Part shown: positions 10,865 to 22,689 of the stretch, piece after piece | Layout: every line of letters begins with the position of its first letter | How positions within the stretch are numbered: the stretch's first letter is position 1 | Source of the DNA: Bettongia penicillata ogilbyi | Lineage: Eukaryota > Chordata > Mammalia > Diprotodontia > Potoroidae | Reading direction: 5' to 3' | Assembly: GCA_023548195.1 (NCBI GenBank) | Contig: JAJHZJ010000220.1 | Location: 1,061,279 to 1,125,278, forward strand | Length of the DNA: 64,000 nt | The notes under the pieces: model-generated | Told to the model about the DNA's origin: nothing | The model's input: the letters and a program-made list of their open reading frames with translations, nothing else | Database searches by the model: none | Translations under genes and position numbers: made by a program

Positions 10865-11120
10865 TTTGACTCATTTCATGCTACTTTCTTGCAGTCACAA
10901 CAAATTCTTTAAGTACTCCTCAAACCCTTTATGTCATCTCCTGCCTCTAGGTGTAACTACATATTCTCACCCCATGTGTCTTTCTCAAGTATACACTGGA
11001 ATATACCTGGTATTCTTCCCTAATTTGGCTCTACCTCTCAGGATCCTGGTCTTCCTTCAAGACTTAGCTCAAGTATCACCCCTTTAAAGACTTCTTTCAT
11101 ATATACTTAGTTGCAGCACT
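10865..11120 (+). mobile_element. L2 LINE fragment
   Basis: 'ttccttcaagacttagctcaagtatcaccc' followed by 'aaagacttctttc' is the characteristic L2 3' block; the upstream 'cactggaatatacctggtattcttccc' also fits. Confidence 0.65.
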
Positions 11121-11359
11121 CTCCCACTCCTTTAGCTATATCCTTCACTAAAACTTAGCATGGAACAGGATTTCAGCAGCCAGCAGATCCAGTAAGTGAT
11201 CTTCCAACCTTCACTCGAAGATCCTCAGAAAATCCAATTATTAGGAAAGTTGCATTGGCATTAGTTCTATTTCCTCCTCCATCTGAGTTCAGAGGGACCA
11301 GAGTAAATTCAATAACTCTTTCGCAATATAACCCTTCAAATTATACAGACAAGCTATCA

Positions 11360-11525
11360 TATTCTTGTTATGTCTTCTCTTCTCTAGGCTATCTATTCAC
11401 AGGTCCTTCACTCAGTCCTGAAATATGATAAATTCAAGACCTTGCACCATCCTAACTGCCCTTCTCAAGTTATGGTGTATAGAAATGGACACAACGTCCC
11501 ACAGGCATTTTGACTCAAAAAGAAT
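11360..11525 (+). mobile_element. CR1/L3-type LINE fragment
   Basis: 'gtcttctcttctctaggctat', 'cttcactcagtcctgaaatatga', 'caccatcctaactgcccttct' and 'gaaatggacacaac' appear in the order seen in CR1-type elements. Ancient and non-coding. The neighbouring 11121-11359 may belong to it but is too diverged. Confidence 0.5.
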
Positions 11526-11689
11526 TCAGTCTTCATTTATTTTTTTTTCTTTTAAGGAACAAGCAATAAAGTCTGCTAATCACAAATTATATGGTACATT
11601 CTAGAGTCTGAAACATGAGCAAGGAATGGCCAGTAGAAGAAATATTTTTGCCAGCTTGACAGGGTCATTAAAGATTATCTGATGATTAG

Positions 11690-11845
11690 AGGCAATGAGA
11701 CCTGACCCACTTATTTTACAGAAGACGAGAGGAAGCCGAGACACAGAGAGCTTAAGTTAGGGCGAGAGAGCTGTAATTAGAACTTGAACACAGGAATGTT
11801 AATTCTAAGTGCAATGCTGTTTTTACCCCACCATACTACTTTAAC
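11690..11845 (+). mobile_element. MIR-family SINE
   Basis: 'ttattttacagaagacgagaggaagccgagacacagagagcttaagtta' then 'agaacttgaacacaggaatg' match the MIR core and 3' part. Confidence 0.6.
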
Positions 11846-12334
11846 TAAGCAACAGGAAACAAAATATCACACATGCATATATACAAATGCAATGCATACA
11901 CAAGGCTAATCAAATTTAAACATTTACAAAGGAGTTTGGGATATTAAACTCAGCATGCATACATTATTGTGAAAACTAGGTCATAATGTTCAAATATCAT
12001 TCTACAAAACGAGCAGAATATTGCAATGACTACTAAGTACATAATCTGTATTCAGCAAAAGCCATGCAAAGATCATTTACTACAAGGTCAGCTGCCTCAA
12101 AGAGAGTAGTATATTACCAACAACTTGAATGTATTAAAAGTTTGGCATATTTTAGGGATGAGAAATGATTTTATTAATCCCCCATTAAAACATAGCAGGC
12201 AGAAAGTTCAGTCACATTCTCCTTTAGTTGTTTCAAAGAGGTTTTAAGGAATTTGGATTCTGGTCATTTCTTCTTACTTTCCTTATGCAAATGTATGCAT
12301 TTACAAAGCAGTCTTTAAAGAGCTAGGGATCCCC
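11846..12334. other. No gene or recognised repeat
   Basis: AT-rich DNA with scattered ATGCAT steps. I see nothing supportable in it. Confidence 0.4.
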
Positions 12335-12608
12335 ATCTTCTCAGTCACTGTGTTTTACCACCTTTCTGTCATCCTCAATTCTTTATCTTCACTCATTCTA
12401 CATATCCAAGTCAGTTGTAAAAACATAATGTTTACCACCTTTATAAAATCTCTCCTAAACATTACCTATTCTCAAATCAAAATCACAGCTTTAGTTAAGA
12501 CCCTCATCACTTGAAATTTTGTAATTGCTTTCCAATTGATTCCCTGCCCCAAATGTTTTTGTAAGTAGCCCAATCCATTCTCCACACAATTGTCAAAGTT
12601 ATTTTCCT
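12335..12608 (+). mobile_element. L2 LINE, split by HAL1-like copy B (left part)
   Basis: 'cattctacatatccaagtcagttgtaaaaac' and 'attctccacacaattgtcaaagttattttcct' are L2 blocks. The L2 breaks at 12608 and resumes after 15087 with the matching next words, so the 2.48 kb between them is a later insertion. The last 18 bases here are the left target-site duplication. Confidence 0.75.
12591..12608 (+). repeat. Target-site duplication, left
   Basis: TGTCAAAGTTATTTTCCT; pairs with 15088-15105. Confidence 0.8.
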
Positions 12609-13220
12609 TTTTTTGTTCTTTTAATTTATTTTTATTTACTTTCATTGTTTTAATGTTATTTATTTTTTTCCAATTTTCAGCATCCATTTCCACAAAAAAA
12701 TTTTGAGATTCAAATTTTCTCCCCATCTCTTCCTTCCCCCACCTCATAACACCTTGCATCCTAATTGCCCCTTCTCTCAATATGCAGTCCCTTCTATCAC
12801 ACCCCTCCCTTCCCTGCCTCCCGTTTATTCTATTCTATCTTTTGACTTTGTCCCTCCCCGAAAGTATTTACTTTTGATTACTCACTTCTCCATTTGCCCT
12901 CCCTTCTATCATTCCTTCACCCTACTTTTCCCCTTCTCCCCTACCATGCTGTACAGCAAAATATACTTTCATACCAAACTGAGTGAGTATGTCATTCCCT
13001 CAAGCCAAACGTGAAGAGAGTAAGCTTCCCTTTTTCCCTCTCACAACCTCCCTTTTCTCCTCCACTGAAAAAGCTTTTTCTTGCCTCCTTGATGAGTGAT
13101 GATTTACCCCATTCCATTTCTCCCTTTCTCCTCTCAATATATTCCTGTTTCACCCATCAATTTTATTTTACTTTTTTTTTAGCTATATTCCCTTCTTATT
13201 CAACTCACCCTATGTTCTCT

Positions 13221-13267
13221 CTGTGTGTGTATGTGTGTATGTATGTGTGTGTGTGTATGTGTGTGTA
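13221..13267. repeat. (TG)n/(TATG)n microsatellite inside copy B
   Basis: Mixed TGTG and TATG units about 130 bases beyond the ORF1 stop, the same position as in the other HAL1-like copies. Confidence 0.9.
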
Positions 13268-13399
13268 ATCCTTCCCACTACCCAAATACTGAGAAAAATC
13301 GAAAGAGTTAAAAATATTATCTTTCCATGTAGGAATGTAAACACTTCAACTTTAGAAAGTCCTTTATGTTTTCTCTTTTCTGTTCACATTTTCATGTTT

Positions 13400-14487
13400 C
13401 TGCTGATAATTGTGTTTGAAAGTCAATTCTTACCAGCTCTGGTCTTTACATCAAGAATGCTTGAAAGTTCTCTATTTCATTGAAATGACCATTTTTTCCC
13501 CTGAAGTATTATACTCAGTTTTGCTGGGTAGGTGATTCGTGGTTTTAATCCCAGTTCCTTTGACTTCTGGAATATCATATTCCAAGCCCTTTGATCATTT
13601 AAGGTAGAAGCTGTCAGATCTTGTATTATCCTGAGTGCATTTCCACAATACTCAAACTGTTGCTTTCTGCCTGCTTGCAATATTTTCTCATTGACCCAGG
13701 AACTCTGAAATATGGCTACAATATTCCTAGGAGCTTCCCTTTTCAGATCTCTTTCAAGAAGTGATCTGTGGATTCTTCCAGTATTTATTTTGCCCTCTAG
13801 TTCTAGAATATCAGGGCAGTTTTCCTTGATAATTTCATGAATGATGATGTCTAGGCTCTTTTTTTGATGAAGGCTTTCAGGTAGTCATGTAAAGTTTAAA
13901 TTGTCTCTCTTGGATTTATTTTCCAGGTCAATAGTTTTTCCAAGGAGATATTTCATATTGTATTCTATTTTTTCATACCTTTGGTTTGTTTTATAATTTC
14001 TTGATTTCTCACAAAGTCATGAGCTTCTATCTATTGCATTCTAATTTCGAAAGAACTATTTTTTTCAGTGAGTTTTTGAACCTCCTTTTCCATTTGGCTA
14101 ATTCTGCCTTTTAAAGCATTCTTATCCTCATTGTTTTTTTTTGCATTTCTTGCAATTGAGTTAGCTTATTTTTAAAGGTGTTATTTTCTTCAACACTTTT
14201 TGGGTCTCCTTTAGCAAGCTGTTGATTCACTTTTCATGATTTTCTTGCATCACTTTCATTTCTCTTCATAATTTTTCTTCCATCTCTCTCACTTGATTGT
14301 CAAATTCCTTTCTGAGCTCCTCCATGACCTGAGATCATTACATATTTCTTCTGTAGGTTTTGGACACAGAAGCCATTACTTCCTCTGATGCTATGCTTTG
14401 TTCTTTCTCATCCAAAAGAATAGAAGAAAATGCCTGTTCACCAAGAGAATAACGTTTTATAGTCTTATTTTTTCTCCGTTTTGGGGG
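13400..14487 (-). pseudogene. L1-type ORF1, heavily decayed, copy B
   Basis: The sense strand gives CRNALRIIQDLTASTLNDQR-like and YPAKLSIILQ motifs of the C-terminal domain (about 13680-13500), an RRM-region trace near 13900 and coiled-coil remnants to about 14440. The start ATG has been lost (the MSRKGEK position near 14487 reads ACCCCCCAAAACGG on the sense strand). Many frameshifts; the longest clean stretch is 67 codons (13477-13680). Confidence 0.75.
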
Positions 14488-15087
14488 GTATTTTCTCAGT
14501 CAGTTACTTGACTTTTGAGACCTTTGTTGAGAGGAGGGTATATTCTCGGGACCATAAGTTCTCAGTTCTGCCAAGGTGGCACAATGAAGGGAAAGGTGTT
14601 TCCTCCTCTCCTCCCCTGCACACTGGTCAGAGAGCAATAAAAAACTTTTCTGCCCAGAATGTGCAATTAAATTCCCTCATCGCAATTACCTCCAGTTCTA
14701 CCACTGGTCCTCCTTCTCACCCTAGAATAGAGTTCAGGGCTGAGAATGAGAGCACTAGCTCAATTTTCCCAAGGACTTTACACAAAGTTCTCCTAGGGCT
14801 GCCACTCAGGACTGAGATTCCATCAGCCCTTCAATTCCCCCAGGGCCTCTAAGTGGAGGGATGTGAAAATGGCAGCTGCTGCTGCCTGGCTGCTGGTAGC
14901 CTGGAGGTCCAGATTGTGCACTCCCTTCTCCTAAGTGAAGGAGCCATCCCCCTGACCTTTGAAGCTGTCTGTAGTATTTGTGCATTGAGGAATCTGGGAA
15001 CTGCTGCAAGTGGCACCCTCAGTCACCTCAGGCACCCACAGTCCTGCCCCTGCTTCTCTATGCTGGTCTGTGTTCCACATGCCTATC

Positions 15088-15105
15088 TCTCAAAGGTATT
15101 TTCCT
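15088..15105 (+). repeat. Target-site duplication, right
   Basis: TCTCAAAGGTATTTTCCT; two mismatches to the left copy. The duplicated words belong to L2, where they occur once. Confidence 0.8.
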
Positions 15106-15400
15106 AAAACACAGCTCTGATCTCATTTCTTATCTCCTTAGTAAACTCTAGCTGTTCCCTGTTACATCCAGGATAAAATATAAAGCCCTTTGCATAGCAC
15201 TTAAATATCTTTGTCCCTCTTTGAATTCTTATCATTCTACTCTGACACTTGATTCCATTCCACGTACTCTATGATCTATATATCCTGGTACCTTCATTCT
15301 TTAATGTTAATTCCTAAAATTCAACGTGAATGCTGCCTTCTGCAAAAGATCTCTCTGAAAAGCTGTTTCAGTATTAACTTCCATCAACTCTCTCCCTCTC
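15106..15400 (+). mobile_element. L2 LINE, continuation of the 12335 copy
   Basis: 'aaaacacagctctgatctc', 'taaactctagctgttccctgttac', 'ccaggataaaatataaagccc' and 'attccacgtactctatgat' continue L2 exactly where the left part stopped. A last piece, 'taatctccttgaggacaagggct', lies at 15725-15835 beyond a microsatellite. Confidence 0.75.
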
Positions 15401-15416
15401 TGTATGTGTGTGTGTG

Positions 15417-15465
<49 letters not shown>

Positions 15466-15712
15466 GTACAGGTATATGTATGTATATATATATATGTGTG
15501 TGTATATATATGTGTATATATATATGTAAAAAACCATATTATTAGAAGTTACTAATTTTGGCCAACTCCAACAGAATGTCAAAATATATACACACACACA
15601 CACACGCATATGCATATATATGAAATATACACATATACATACACGCAAATATGATGTGTGTATATGTGTGCATATATGTGTGTGTGTGTGTATTTGCATA
15701 TACCATAGATTT
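15400..15712. repeat. Compound TG/TA and CA/TG microsatellite
   Basis: 15400-15535 is TG then TA repeats; 15585-15700 is CA, then mixed TA/TG. Between them (15540-15580) is about 40 bases of non-simple sequence that matches, inverted, 16899-16942. The simple-repeat parts explain the open frames at 15271-15555 and 15460-15699. Confidence 0.85.
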
Positions 15713-15714
15713 CT

Positions 15715-15840
15715 GCTGTATTAGAACTTAATCTCCTTGAGGACAAGGGCTATCCATGCCTCTTGTTTATATGTCTAGTACTTAGTTCAGAGTGTGGAAT
15801 ATACTAAACATTTGATAAATCATTGTTGGTGAAATGAGTG
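15715..15840 (+). mobile_element. L2 LINE, terminal part
   Basis: 'cttaatctccttgaggacaagggctat' to 'cttagttcagagtgtggaatatac' and 'aaacatttgataaatca' is the L2 3' terminus. Confidence 0.65.
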
Positions 15841-16504
15841 ATTAATCTTATCAACTCATGAACTTAACACTTACTGAAACTATCTTCCAGACATAAAATA
15901 TGCCAATTAGGAAATTTAAAAAATAAAATCACTAAGATTATAAAATACTTTGTAATATGTATGTTTGACAATTTTGTTTTATGTTTATTTCTAGTCTCTT
16001 TCTTCAATGGAATCTATTAAATCAAATATTTGTAAGATACTGAATACAATCTATGTTCTTATAATTTCTGAATTTTTCTTTCCAGTCATGTTGATTACAA
16101 TCCATCCATTACAGGCCCATCTTCTTTATCTCTTACCAATGTTCAGTGTTTTAATTTCCCTGTAGAGGGGTCACACATAGATGTGTAAAGAATTCCTCCT
16201 CACTTTTTTTCTGACATTTGTAGCATGCTAAAAGAGTGCTCTGGCTGTCCACTGATCATTTCTGATTCTTTCCACATGACTAGCCTATCTCTCCTTTCCT
16301 ACAAATATTGTTGATGTTCTTTATTTTTATTCTTCTTTCAGTTGAACATTGGTTGCATATTGCAATGTAATCATACCCACTATGTTCCTCTCCATTGTAC
16401 ACTCCATGATAATCATTTTACATTCTTCAGAGACAGTTTAATTCGACTTTCACTGTCATATTACAAAAACAAAATGAATGTTAGTAGTAATCAGATCACA
16501 GTTT
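15841..16504. other. No gene or recognised repeat
   Basis: AT-rich; one 60-codon frame (16342-16524) without a domain. Confidence 0.4.
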
Positions 16505-16960
16505 GTTCTAACGTGAAATGTTGAAGACCAGAATACTGACGGAATTAGGGAGGTAGGAACAAATCCCTGACACTCACAGCAACGTGCTCCAGGCTTTGGT
16601 ATGTGAAGACACTATGTCATACAGACCTGGGGTAGTTTGGCATGGTGGTTGGGAAACTGAGAGAAGTAGCAGCGAGGTCTCAATATATCTCTAGCAGTGA
16701 AAACAGAAATCCTGTCTAATAGTGACTTCTAGATTTTTCCTGCTAATGTAAAGTTCCAGATGGGACCAAGGCTGAGGCAGGTCAATGTGGCAGTCAATGA
16801 ACATAGGCCTAATGGAGCAAGCATAAAATCAGAAGATTATGGACCCTTAAGGGAAGTGGCATGTAATGAGTCAAGAGATAATTGCTATTTCTCTTTCTCT
16901 TTGGCACTCTCTTGGAGTTGGCCAAAATTGATAACATCTAGTGCCACGGACTTTTTTTTA
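16505..16960 (+). other. Unclassified block, possibly an old solo LTR
   Basis: More complex than its surroundings. It could be read as a unit starting TGTTGAAGACCAG (about 16519) and ending GATAACA (about 16934), followed by TAGTGCCACGGA, which loosely recalls a primer-binding site. Part of its end (16899-16942) recurs inverted at 15540-15580, so it is at least repeated. No coding content. The LTR idea is a guess. Confidence 0.22.
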
Positions 16961-17159
16961 AATTTTTTTAGGTGCTGTCTTTTTTCCCCAGGGAGCTTAC
17001 CTTTCCATGGGTTCTTTGCATCACTTTATTTTAATTGTTTATTTTTAACTTGTTCCAGTTTTTCTTTTCTTTTTTTTTTTGTTTTTCTTGCCGTTTTGAA
17101 GAGATGAATTTAGCTTTGCATTTGTTTTTAGCATTGCCATTTTTACTGGAAGTCCTCCA

Positions 17160-17310
17160 AATATTTTTTTAATTATTATTACCTAGTATTTATATAGAAT
17201 TTTACAAATATTTTCTCATTTTACCCTCACAACTAGCTTAAGAGTTAGGCACTATTTTATACTTTTTATAAGTCAAAAAATGAATGTTTGAGAAATAAAT
17301 ATTGACTTCT
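17160..17310 (+). mobile_element. MIR/THER-type SINE fragment
   Basis: 'ttattattacctagtatttatatagaattttacaaatattttctcattttaccctcacaact' is the typical tail-side block of these SINEs. Confidence 0.6.
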
Positions 17311-17586
17311 ATATGAGGCCTGTGTCCATTGAAGTGGACAAAGGGTCAGCCTGTGAATAATCGTGGAGAAAGAAGATGGAATTTAGTGAACAGTTAGTAT
17401 TCAAATTCGCCTGAATATAGATTTCGTGAAGAAAAATAATATGAAACCTATCTGTTTCTTAGACTTGTTCTAGATGGTGAAGATTTTTAAGGACTAGGCT
17501 GAACTGCCTATATTCCATCCTAGAAGCAATAGAAAGATATTGAAGATTTTTTAAGCAATGGAGTAATATAAGAATAATTCATCAGA

Positions 17587-17596
17587 TACACAAACA

Positions 17597-17629
<33 letters not shown>

Positions 17630-17631
17630 TG
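17587..17631. repeat. (CA)n microsatellite
   Basis: About 20 CA units with two interruptions. Confidence 0.95.
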
Positions 17632-17804
17632 AAGTGATATCCATAGGGGGAACTAATACCAATTAAAAATCCAAACCAGAGGGCTCAATGCCTGCCTAAT
17701 ATGATAATCCTTATCAATTTTTTGTTAAACCAAATCCTCTTCAGTCATCTTTCTTGATTAAGAGCATATTAAAATTTTGTTGACATATTAAGGTATAAAT
17801 GGTC

Positions 17805-17885
17805 ATAGAATTGTATTGCTGGAGTTGAAATGGATTTCGGAGGTCATTTAGATTAGTCTCATCATTTTTGTGATACAATATCCAT
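17805..17885 (+). mobile_element. MIR-type SINE fragment
   Basis: 'catagaattgtattgctggagttgaaatggatttcggaggtcatttag' resembles the 'catagaat..agctggaa.ggacct.agaggtcatctag' block. Confidence 0.5.
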
Positions 17886-19634
17886 GTTCATTGTTTAAGA
17901 TTAACCATATCTTTAGAAACTAATTGAAGAGCTCATTAAAAAATAAAATCCTTACTTTTTGACTAGTGTTATTCCAAAACATATTGGATATTCAATCATT
18001 TCTATGGACAGAACTGGGAAAATACTTGTTATACTTTTCTAAGAAAAAAAAGAGTAGTTTCCTCCCCAAACAAATAGAGAGAGGCTTGAAGGAAATTGTA
18101 CACAAACATAGAAGGTTGGGAGGAGGTAAATCTAAATGACAACTTGTTGAATCAACTCAGAGTTTGGGTTTGTGGAGGGGCATGTATTATGACACTGGCA
18201 CAATGGGAATAAGATACAGAGAAGTTTCTGTAGTCATTTTGTAATAAGAGTTCAGGAATTAGAATCTAGATGTTGCAGACTTGGTTCAATAACCTAGGCA
18301 GAGATGTTCTCATTAAAAAACAAACAAAACAAACAAAACAAAAGCAAAGCAATAAAAAAATGATTCTTACGAAGGTAACAGACAGGTCTATTGACTAGTG
18401 ACAGCTATTATCTCCTTGAGGGAAGAATAAGATTGTTTCTCTCTTCTCTTCACTTCCTATATATGGCAGGCATTTCCTACATGATTTTTCAATTTATTTA
18501 AGTATTTTTTTCCAATAACTGTTTATAACTATCATTGATCCTAACTTCCCTGTGCTGCATGTTTATATATGAATCATATGTGGTAAAGACTACACTGGAG
18601 AAAAGCAGTGAAGAGTTTGTAGGGTAGAAATAAAGGGAAAAAGTAAATCAATCTGAAAGGACTCCTCATTTCTCCACTCACTCACTTTCAGGGAGAGCTG
18701 AATGAGAGATAATCTTACAACTTTGGTTTTATTAATATGTATATATATTGCTATGTTCTCCCCTCCTCAGGCAAACAATCTCTGGCACTATGAAAAAAAT
18801 ACATGACACTTGCTTTATATACAATCTTAAAAGTATCCATTAAAATCTGGCAGCATGTTACTTAAAGTTCTTGGTCAGAAAACATTTTTTTCAGGTTTCA
18901 TGCTGATTATTTATTAGACTATTAGGAGAGAAAATATGAATATTCTAAATAGAAATAAAGGGAAGTTTATATTCTTACTACTATGCAAGACATGTTTCTT
19001 TATGTACAGATATATCAAATATTGAAACTGCAAAACCAATTTTAATTTAGCATTTAACATTTCTGCAAAACTTTCTCAGTGGTTAATAAATCTGCTTTCA
19101 TACTCTATGACAGTAATTTGCCATTTTCTCATGCAAAATTTGAGAATTTTCAAAAGAACACTACTAGTTAACATGTCTCAGACAATTTGATTTGTGTTTC
19201 TTTTAATAAAATGAATCTAGCCCACAGTATTTCAGAGGGAAAAAAATCATGGTACTTCATTATTCTGTCGATTGCTATTAGCACTTGACAGGATATCTCC
19301 AAATTGAGTTAACATATATAGTTTAATAGTAATTGCTTCTTTGAATCTGATAGAAACCTATCTAGAATAATATGCAATATCTATTGAAAAGCCCCACAAA
19401 TTTAAAATCAATCTACTTCATTTAATAAGAAAATGCATGTTATGAGTATTCTTTTTAAATATCTACTAATCATCTCTCCAAAGAAACAACATAGTTTTCT
19501 AGTTGTTTTATAATAGTGACAGAATAGTATATTATTTTGCTTTCACAATATAATATCAAGGAACATAAGAAAATTTTCCATTGTAGATAGGGCAAAATTA
19601 TGTATCTTGAACTGTGTCCAAATATCAAGTATGT
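17886..19634. other. Single-copy-looking DNA, no gene
   Basis: About 1.7 kb with no recognised repeat and no open frame of 60 codons. An A-rich (AAAC)n-like stretch is at 18315-18360. Confidence 0.45.
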
Positions 19635-19795
19635 ATATTACAGAATTATAGAATTTGAAAGCTAAATGGGATCTTAGGTCTAACCAATTCCTTTTTATTT
19701 TGAAGAAAAATTAATTGAGGCCAAATGAGAGCAAATGACTTTCCTGAGGTCACAAAATTCATTAGTAACTAAGCTACTACGAGAATGTAGTTTGT
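19635..19795 (+). mobile_element. MIR-family SINE
   Basis: 'tatagaatttgaaagctaaatgggatcttaggtctaaccaa', 'attgaggccaaatgagag.aaatgactttcctgaggtcacaaa' and 'tagtaactaagc' follow the MIR-core order. Confidence 0.65.
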
Positions 19796-19884
19796 TTCAA
19801 TACCAATTTAATAACACTTTTACAATCCACATATAAAAATGAATATGTATCTGCATATAAAACAAAGTATATAACTAAACAATT

Positions 19885-19989
19885 TCAATAGAAATTCATT
19901 ATTAATCGCATATTATATGTCAGTAATCATGCTAGAAGCTGGAGATAAGTAGAGAAAATGAATCAACTCCTGCCTTTAAGGAGCTGTTA
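19885..19989 (-). mobile_element. L2 LINE 3' end, split by a DNA element (left part)
   Basis: 'atattatatgtcagtaatcatgctagaagctggagata' and 'aatcaactcctgcctttaaggagctgtt' are the complement of the L2 terminus. L2 continues after the insert. Confidence 0.6.
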
Positions 19990-20188
19990 CAAGGGTTTTT
20001 AAGTTGGGGTCTGTGAACTTTAAAGAAATATTGTGATAAGTATTTTAAATGTAATTGGTTTTCTTTGTAAGGCTATGTATTCTGTTTTATGCATTTATAA
20101 ACATTTTTCTTAAAAGAGGTCCACAGGGTTTGTCAGACTGCCTAAGGGTCCATGAAAGAAAAATAATTTGAGATCTTCTGAGTATGCA
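19990..20188. mobile_element. Probable non-autonomous DNA transposon in L2
   Basis: Runs from 'gggtttttaagttggggtctgtgaactt' through 'attggttttctttgtaaggctatgtattctgttttatgcatttataaacat' to 'gaggtccacagggtttgtcagactgc..aagggtccatga'. This order is one I recall as a common mammalian MER-type element. Terminal inverted repeats are poorly kept, so the class is uncertain. Confidence 0.45.
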
Positions 20189-20900
20189 GCATGAACCCAG
20201 ATGTATTATTTTTAAGACAATAAAACTACAACAGCAAGAAACCAACAACTGGGGCAGCATAAAGTTCCTACAGAGGAATTGGTACTTGATTTGAATCTTG
20301 AATTAAAGTGACCATTTGAAGAGGTAAATATGAAGAGGGAATGCATTCTAGAAATTGGACTCAGAACCACAAATTGGAACATCAAAGTCAAAAAATAGCT
20401 AATAGTACCTACACAGTTCAGAAAAAAGAACTAAGATGTCATGTCTGGAAAGGTAAGAACCAGATTGTAAAAAGGCCTTACTTGATATAGTGAAAAATTT
20501 ATAGATTATTTCAGAATCTTTGTAAATAATCTGAAAGGTTTAGATCTTTAAATTAGGCAGACAATTTTCACAGCTTTGTGGAGGAAAGTTTGGGTAAAGA
20601 AGACATATTTTGAAATTGTGGAGGCCTTCTAGGAAACTAATAAAATATTTCTGGCAATGAATGATGCACTCTTTGATTGGGATGGGGATCACATATATTG
20701 TGTAATAGGGTAAATATAGGACCTGTTTTGGAAGTAGAACTGATAGGGCTTTCCAGTTAATTAGATAAAGAGAAGAAAAAAATGATTCAAGAATGGAAGA
20801 TTTCATACTGGCTAGGTAATAGAGATGTGTCAAGAAATTTTGAGTGATAACTTTTGTGACTAAGAAAATTAAATTGGCATCCTACATACAGGGCAAAAAA
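20189..20900 (-). mobile_element. L2 LINE, continuation (antisense)
   Basis: 'gatttgaatcttgaattaaagtgaccatttgaagaggtaaatatgaagagggaatgcattctag' and 'aaggccttacttga' match antisense L2 3' landmarks. The 97-codon frame at 20540-20833 is incidental. Confidence 0.5.
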
Positions 20901-21190
20901 TCTATCATATATACAAAAATACAAAAAAAGAAATAGATTCATGTTCAGCCAATATGTTTGCTAGTTTCATGAGAAAGACCTTGTGCTTAGTGATACCCTG
21001 TCTTTCTATCAGCTTCTGTTTCCAACAAATGAGGAGTGCAGGTTAAATTGTAAAGCATTGAAACGTGAGTGAGCATTGGATAAATGGAGAGAACGGACAA
21101 TCAAACATGTCAAGCAGCTTGGCTAGTAGTAGTAGAGATAGAGAATGGTAGATTAAGATGAGATCAATGAAGGGAATAAAGAAGTATTTA

Positions 21191-21195
<5 letters not shown>

Positions 21196-21276
<81 letters not shown>

Positions 21277-21300
21277 AGACAGAGAGAAAGAGAGAGGGGA
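21196..21300. repeat. (GA)n microsatellite
   Basis: Almost pure GA for about 70 bases with a GGAG shift near 21238, then GGAGAG/AAAG variants. Confidence 0.95.
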
Positions 21301-21439
21301 AGGGAGATTCAGAAACAGAGATAGAGAAGAGAGGGATTAATCAATGGGGTAAAGCTTCAAGAAAAGATGAAAGAGTATGAGGTCTAGAGGAAAATGAAGA
21401 ACTAGCCTTAACAAAGAAAAATTGCAATTCTTCCTGAGA

Positions 21440-21640
21440 GACTAAAGTATAAACAGATATCTTCTCTAAACCTCAATTTCCTTATTTGTAAAATATGCAT
21501 GGCAATTAGCACCTAAATCTCAGTTTTGTTGTATTAAACCAAGTGAGATATTATACATAAATGGTTTGAAAACTATTAAGTTATTTGTAAATGATACTTT
21601 TTATTATTAATATTAAGATTAATTATCAATGAGTGGAGAT
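21440..21640 (+). mobile_element. MIR-family SINE
   Basis: 'tctctaaacctcaatttccttatttgtaaaat' then 'gtgagatattatacataaatggtttgaaaactattaagttatttgtaaatgatac' with a TTATTATTAATATTA end is the MIR 3' half. Confidence 0.65.
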
Positions 21641-22689
21641 TAGAAAGTTCCTTCAGGGACTATTTCCACACCAATTGAATTTGGATAACATCAACACTAA
21701 AATGTTTAAGTTCTTGTGAGCTGTCTCTAAGATAAGTTTATAAAGAGAGATTGCTATTTCTGTAGGCTTCTTTATAAAGAACTGGAAGATATGATTAGCC
21801 ATAGATTCAAACTAAAATGATTGAATAAACCATTAAATATGAAACATGACTCAAACATAAAAATTAAAAATGTAAAACATTATGATAATAATGATGATGA
21901 TAATTGTACTGAATTTGGCGTGGACCCCTGTAGTAATAGAATAATGGTAGGAAATACTTAATGATTCTACTTGAATCCTTGGACCCAGATATAAATGCAA
22001 TGCTCTTTTCTGAGCATGGGAATGGCTCAGAAATCTGAAAGGAAAGCATTAATTGATTTGTGGACTCCTTCCAAATGGAAAAGGAGGCCTGATTTGGGGC
22101 TATGGATAACAATTTTCTTGTTCCTCTTTCTTTCCTGTAAGCTGCCCTTACATGTGTATAGAATATTACATATATTCTGAGGATATGAAATTTTCAGGAT
22201 TTGGTGTTAGACTATTTGTGGATATTACTAGGTGAAAATTCCTACAATAATGAAAACCTTCCCTCATCCATTTCTTAAAGTATGGCACTTTACTCCTTTG
22301 ACATAATGAATTGTCTCTTTTTACTGAAAGAATATAGTCATTTTAGTCCTACTCATCAAAGACATTGTGTACTGCCTGGATGCTGTAGCTGAAAATATCC
22401 TTAGGAGCTCCACATAAAGTTAAAGCTCTAACTCAACATGCCCCACAGTTCTTTTATTTCTCTGGCTTAAAAGTTTATTTTTCTCCCACATTGGCATCTT
22501 TTAAATTGAGATAATCTCATTTATGCAGATCAGCAACTATGTAAATTGTCTTTGATATCTTCCCTCTTACAATCTAGAGCCAATAAATGATTAAGGTCTG
22601 CTGAATGGACTTCTAAAATGTCTCTGGAATCTGTTGTCTCCTTTTGATTTCTACTTCCACTACTCATTTTAGGGCTTTGCATATTTCAT
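21641..22689. other. Single-copy-looking DNA, no gene
   Basis: No recognised repeat. Small frames at 21864-22112 (minus) and 21995-22180 (plus) overlap head-on and have no domain. Confidence 0.4.

Larger units (their letters stand above)
12609..15087 (-). mobile_element. HAL1-like (ORF1-only) element, copy B, flanked by TSD
   Basis: Read on the minus strand: part of the 5'UTR (15087 to about 14490), an ORF1 remnant (14487-13400), a CA/TA repeat (13267-13221), a short purine-rich 3' region and an A-rich tail ending at about 12609. It is bounded by an 18-base direct repeat (12591-12608 and 15088-15105, 16 of 18 identical) lying inside L2. This is good evidence that the whole unit went in as one retrotransposition event and that it has no ORF2. 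It is slightly 5'-truncated. Compared with copy A its 3' region lacks several hundred bases. Confidence 0.82.

Noticed and set aside
14481..15107. 123- and 84-codon plus-strand frames in a GC-richer stretch
   Set aside because: Antisense to the 5'UTR of copy B.
21196..21300. GA-repeat as a possible regulatory GAGA element
   Set aside because: A plain microsatellite with no flanking promoter features.
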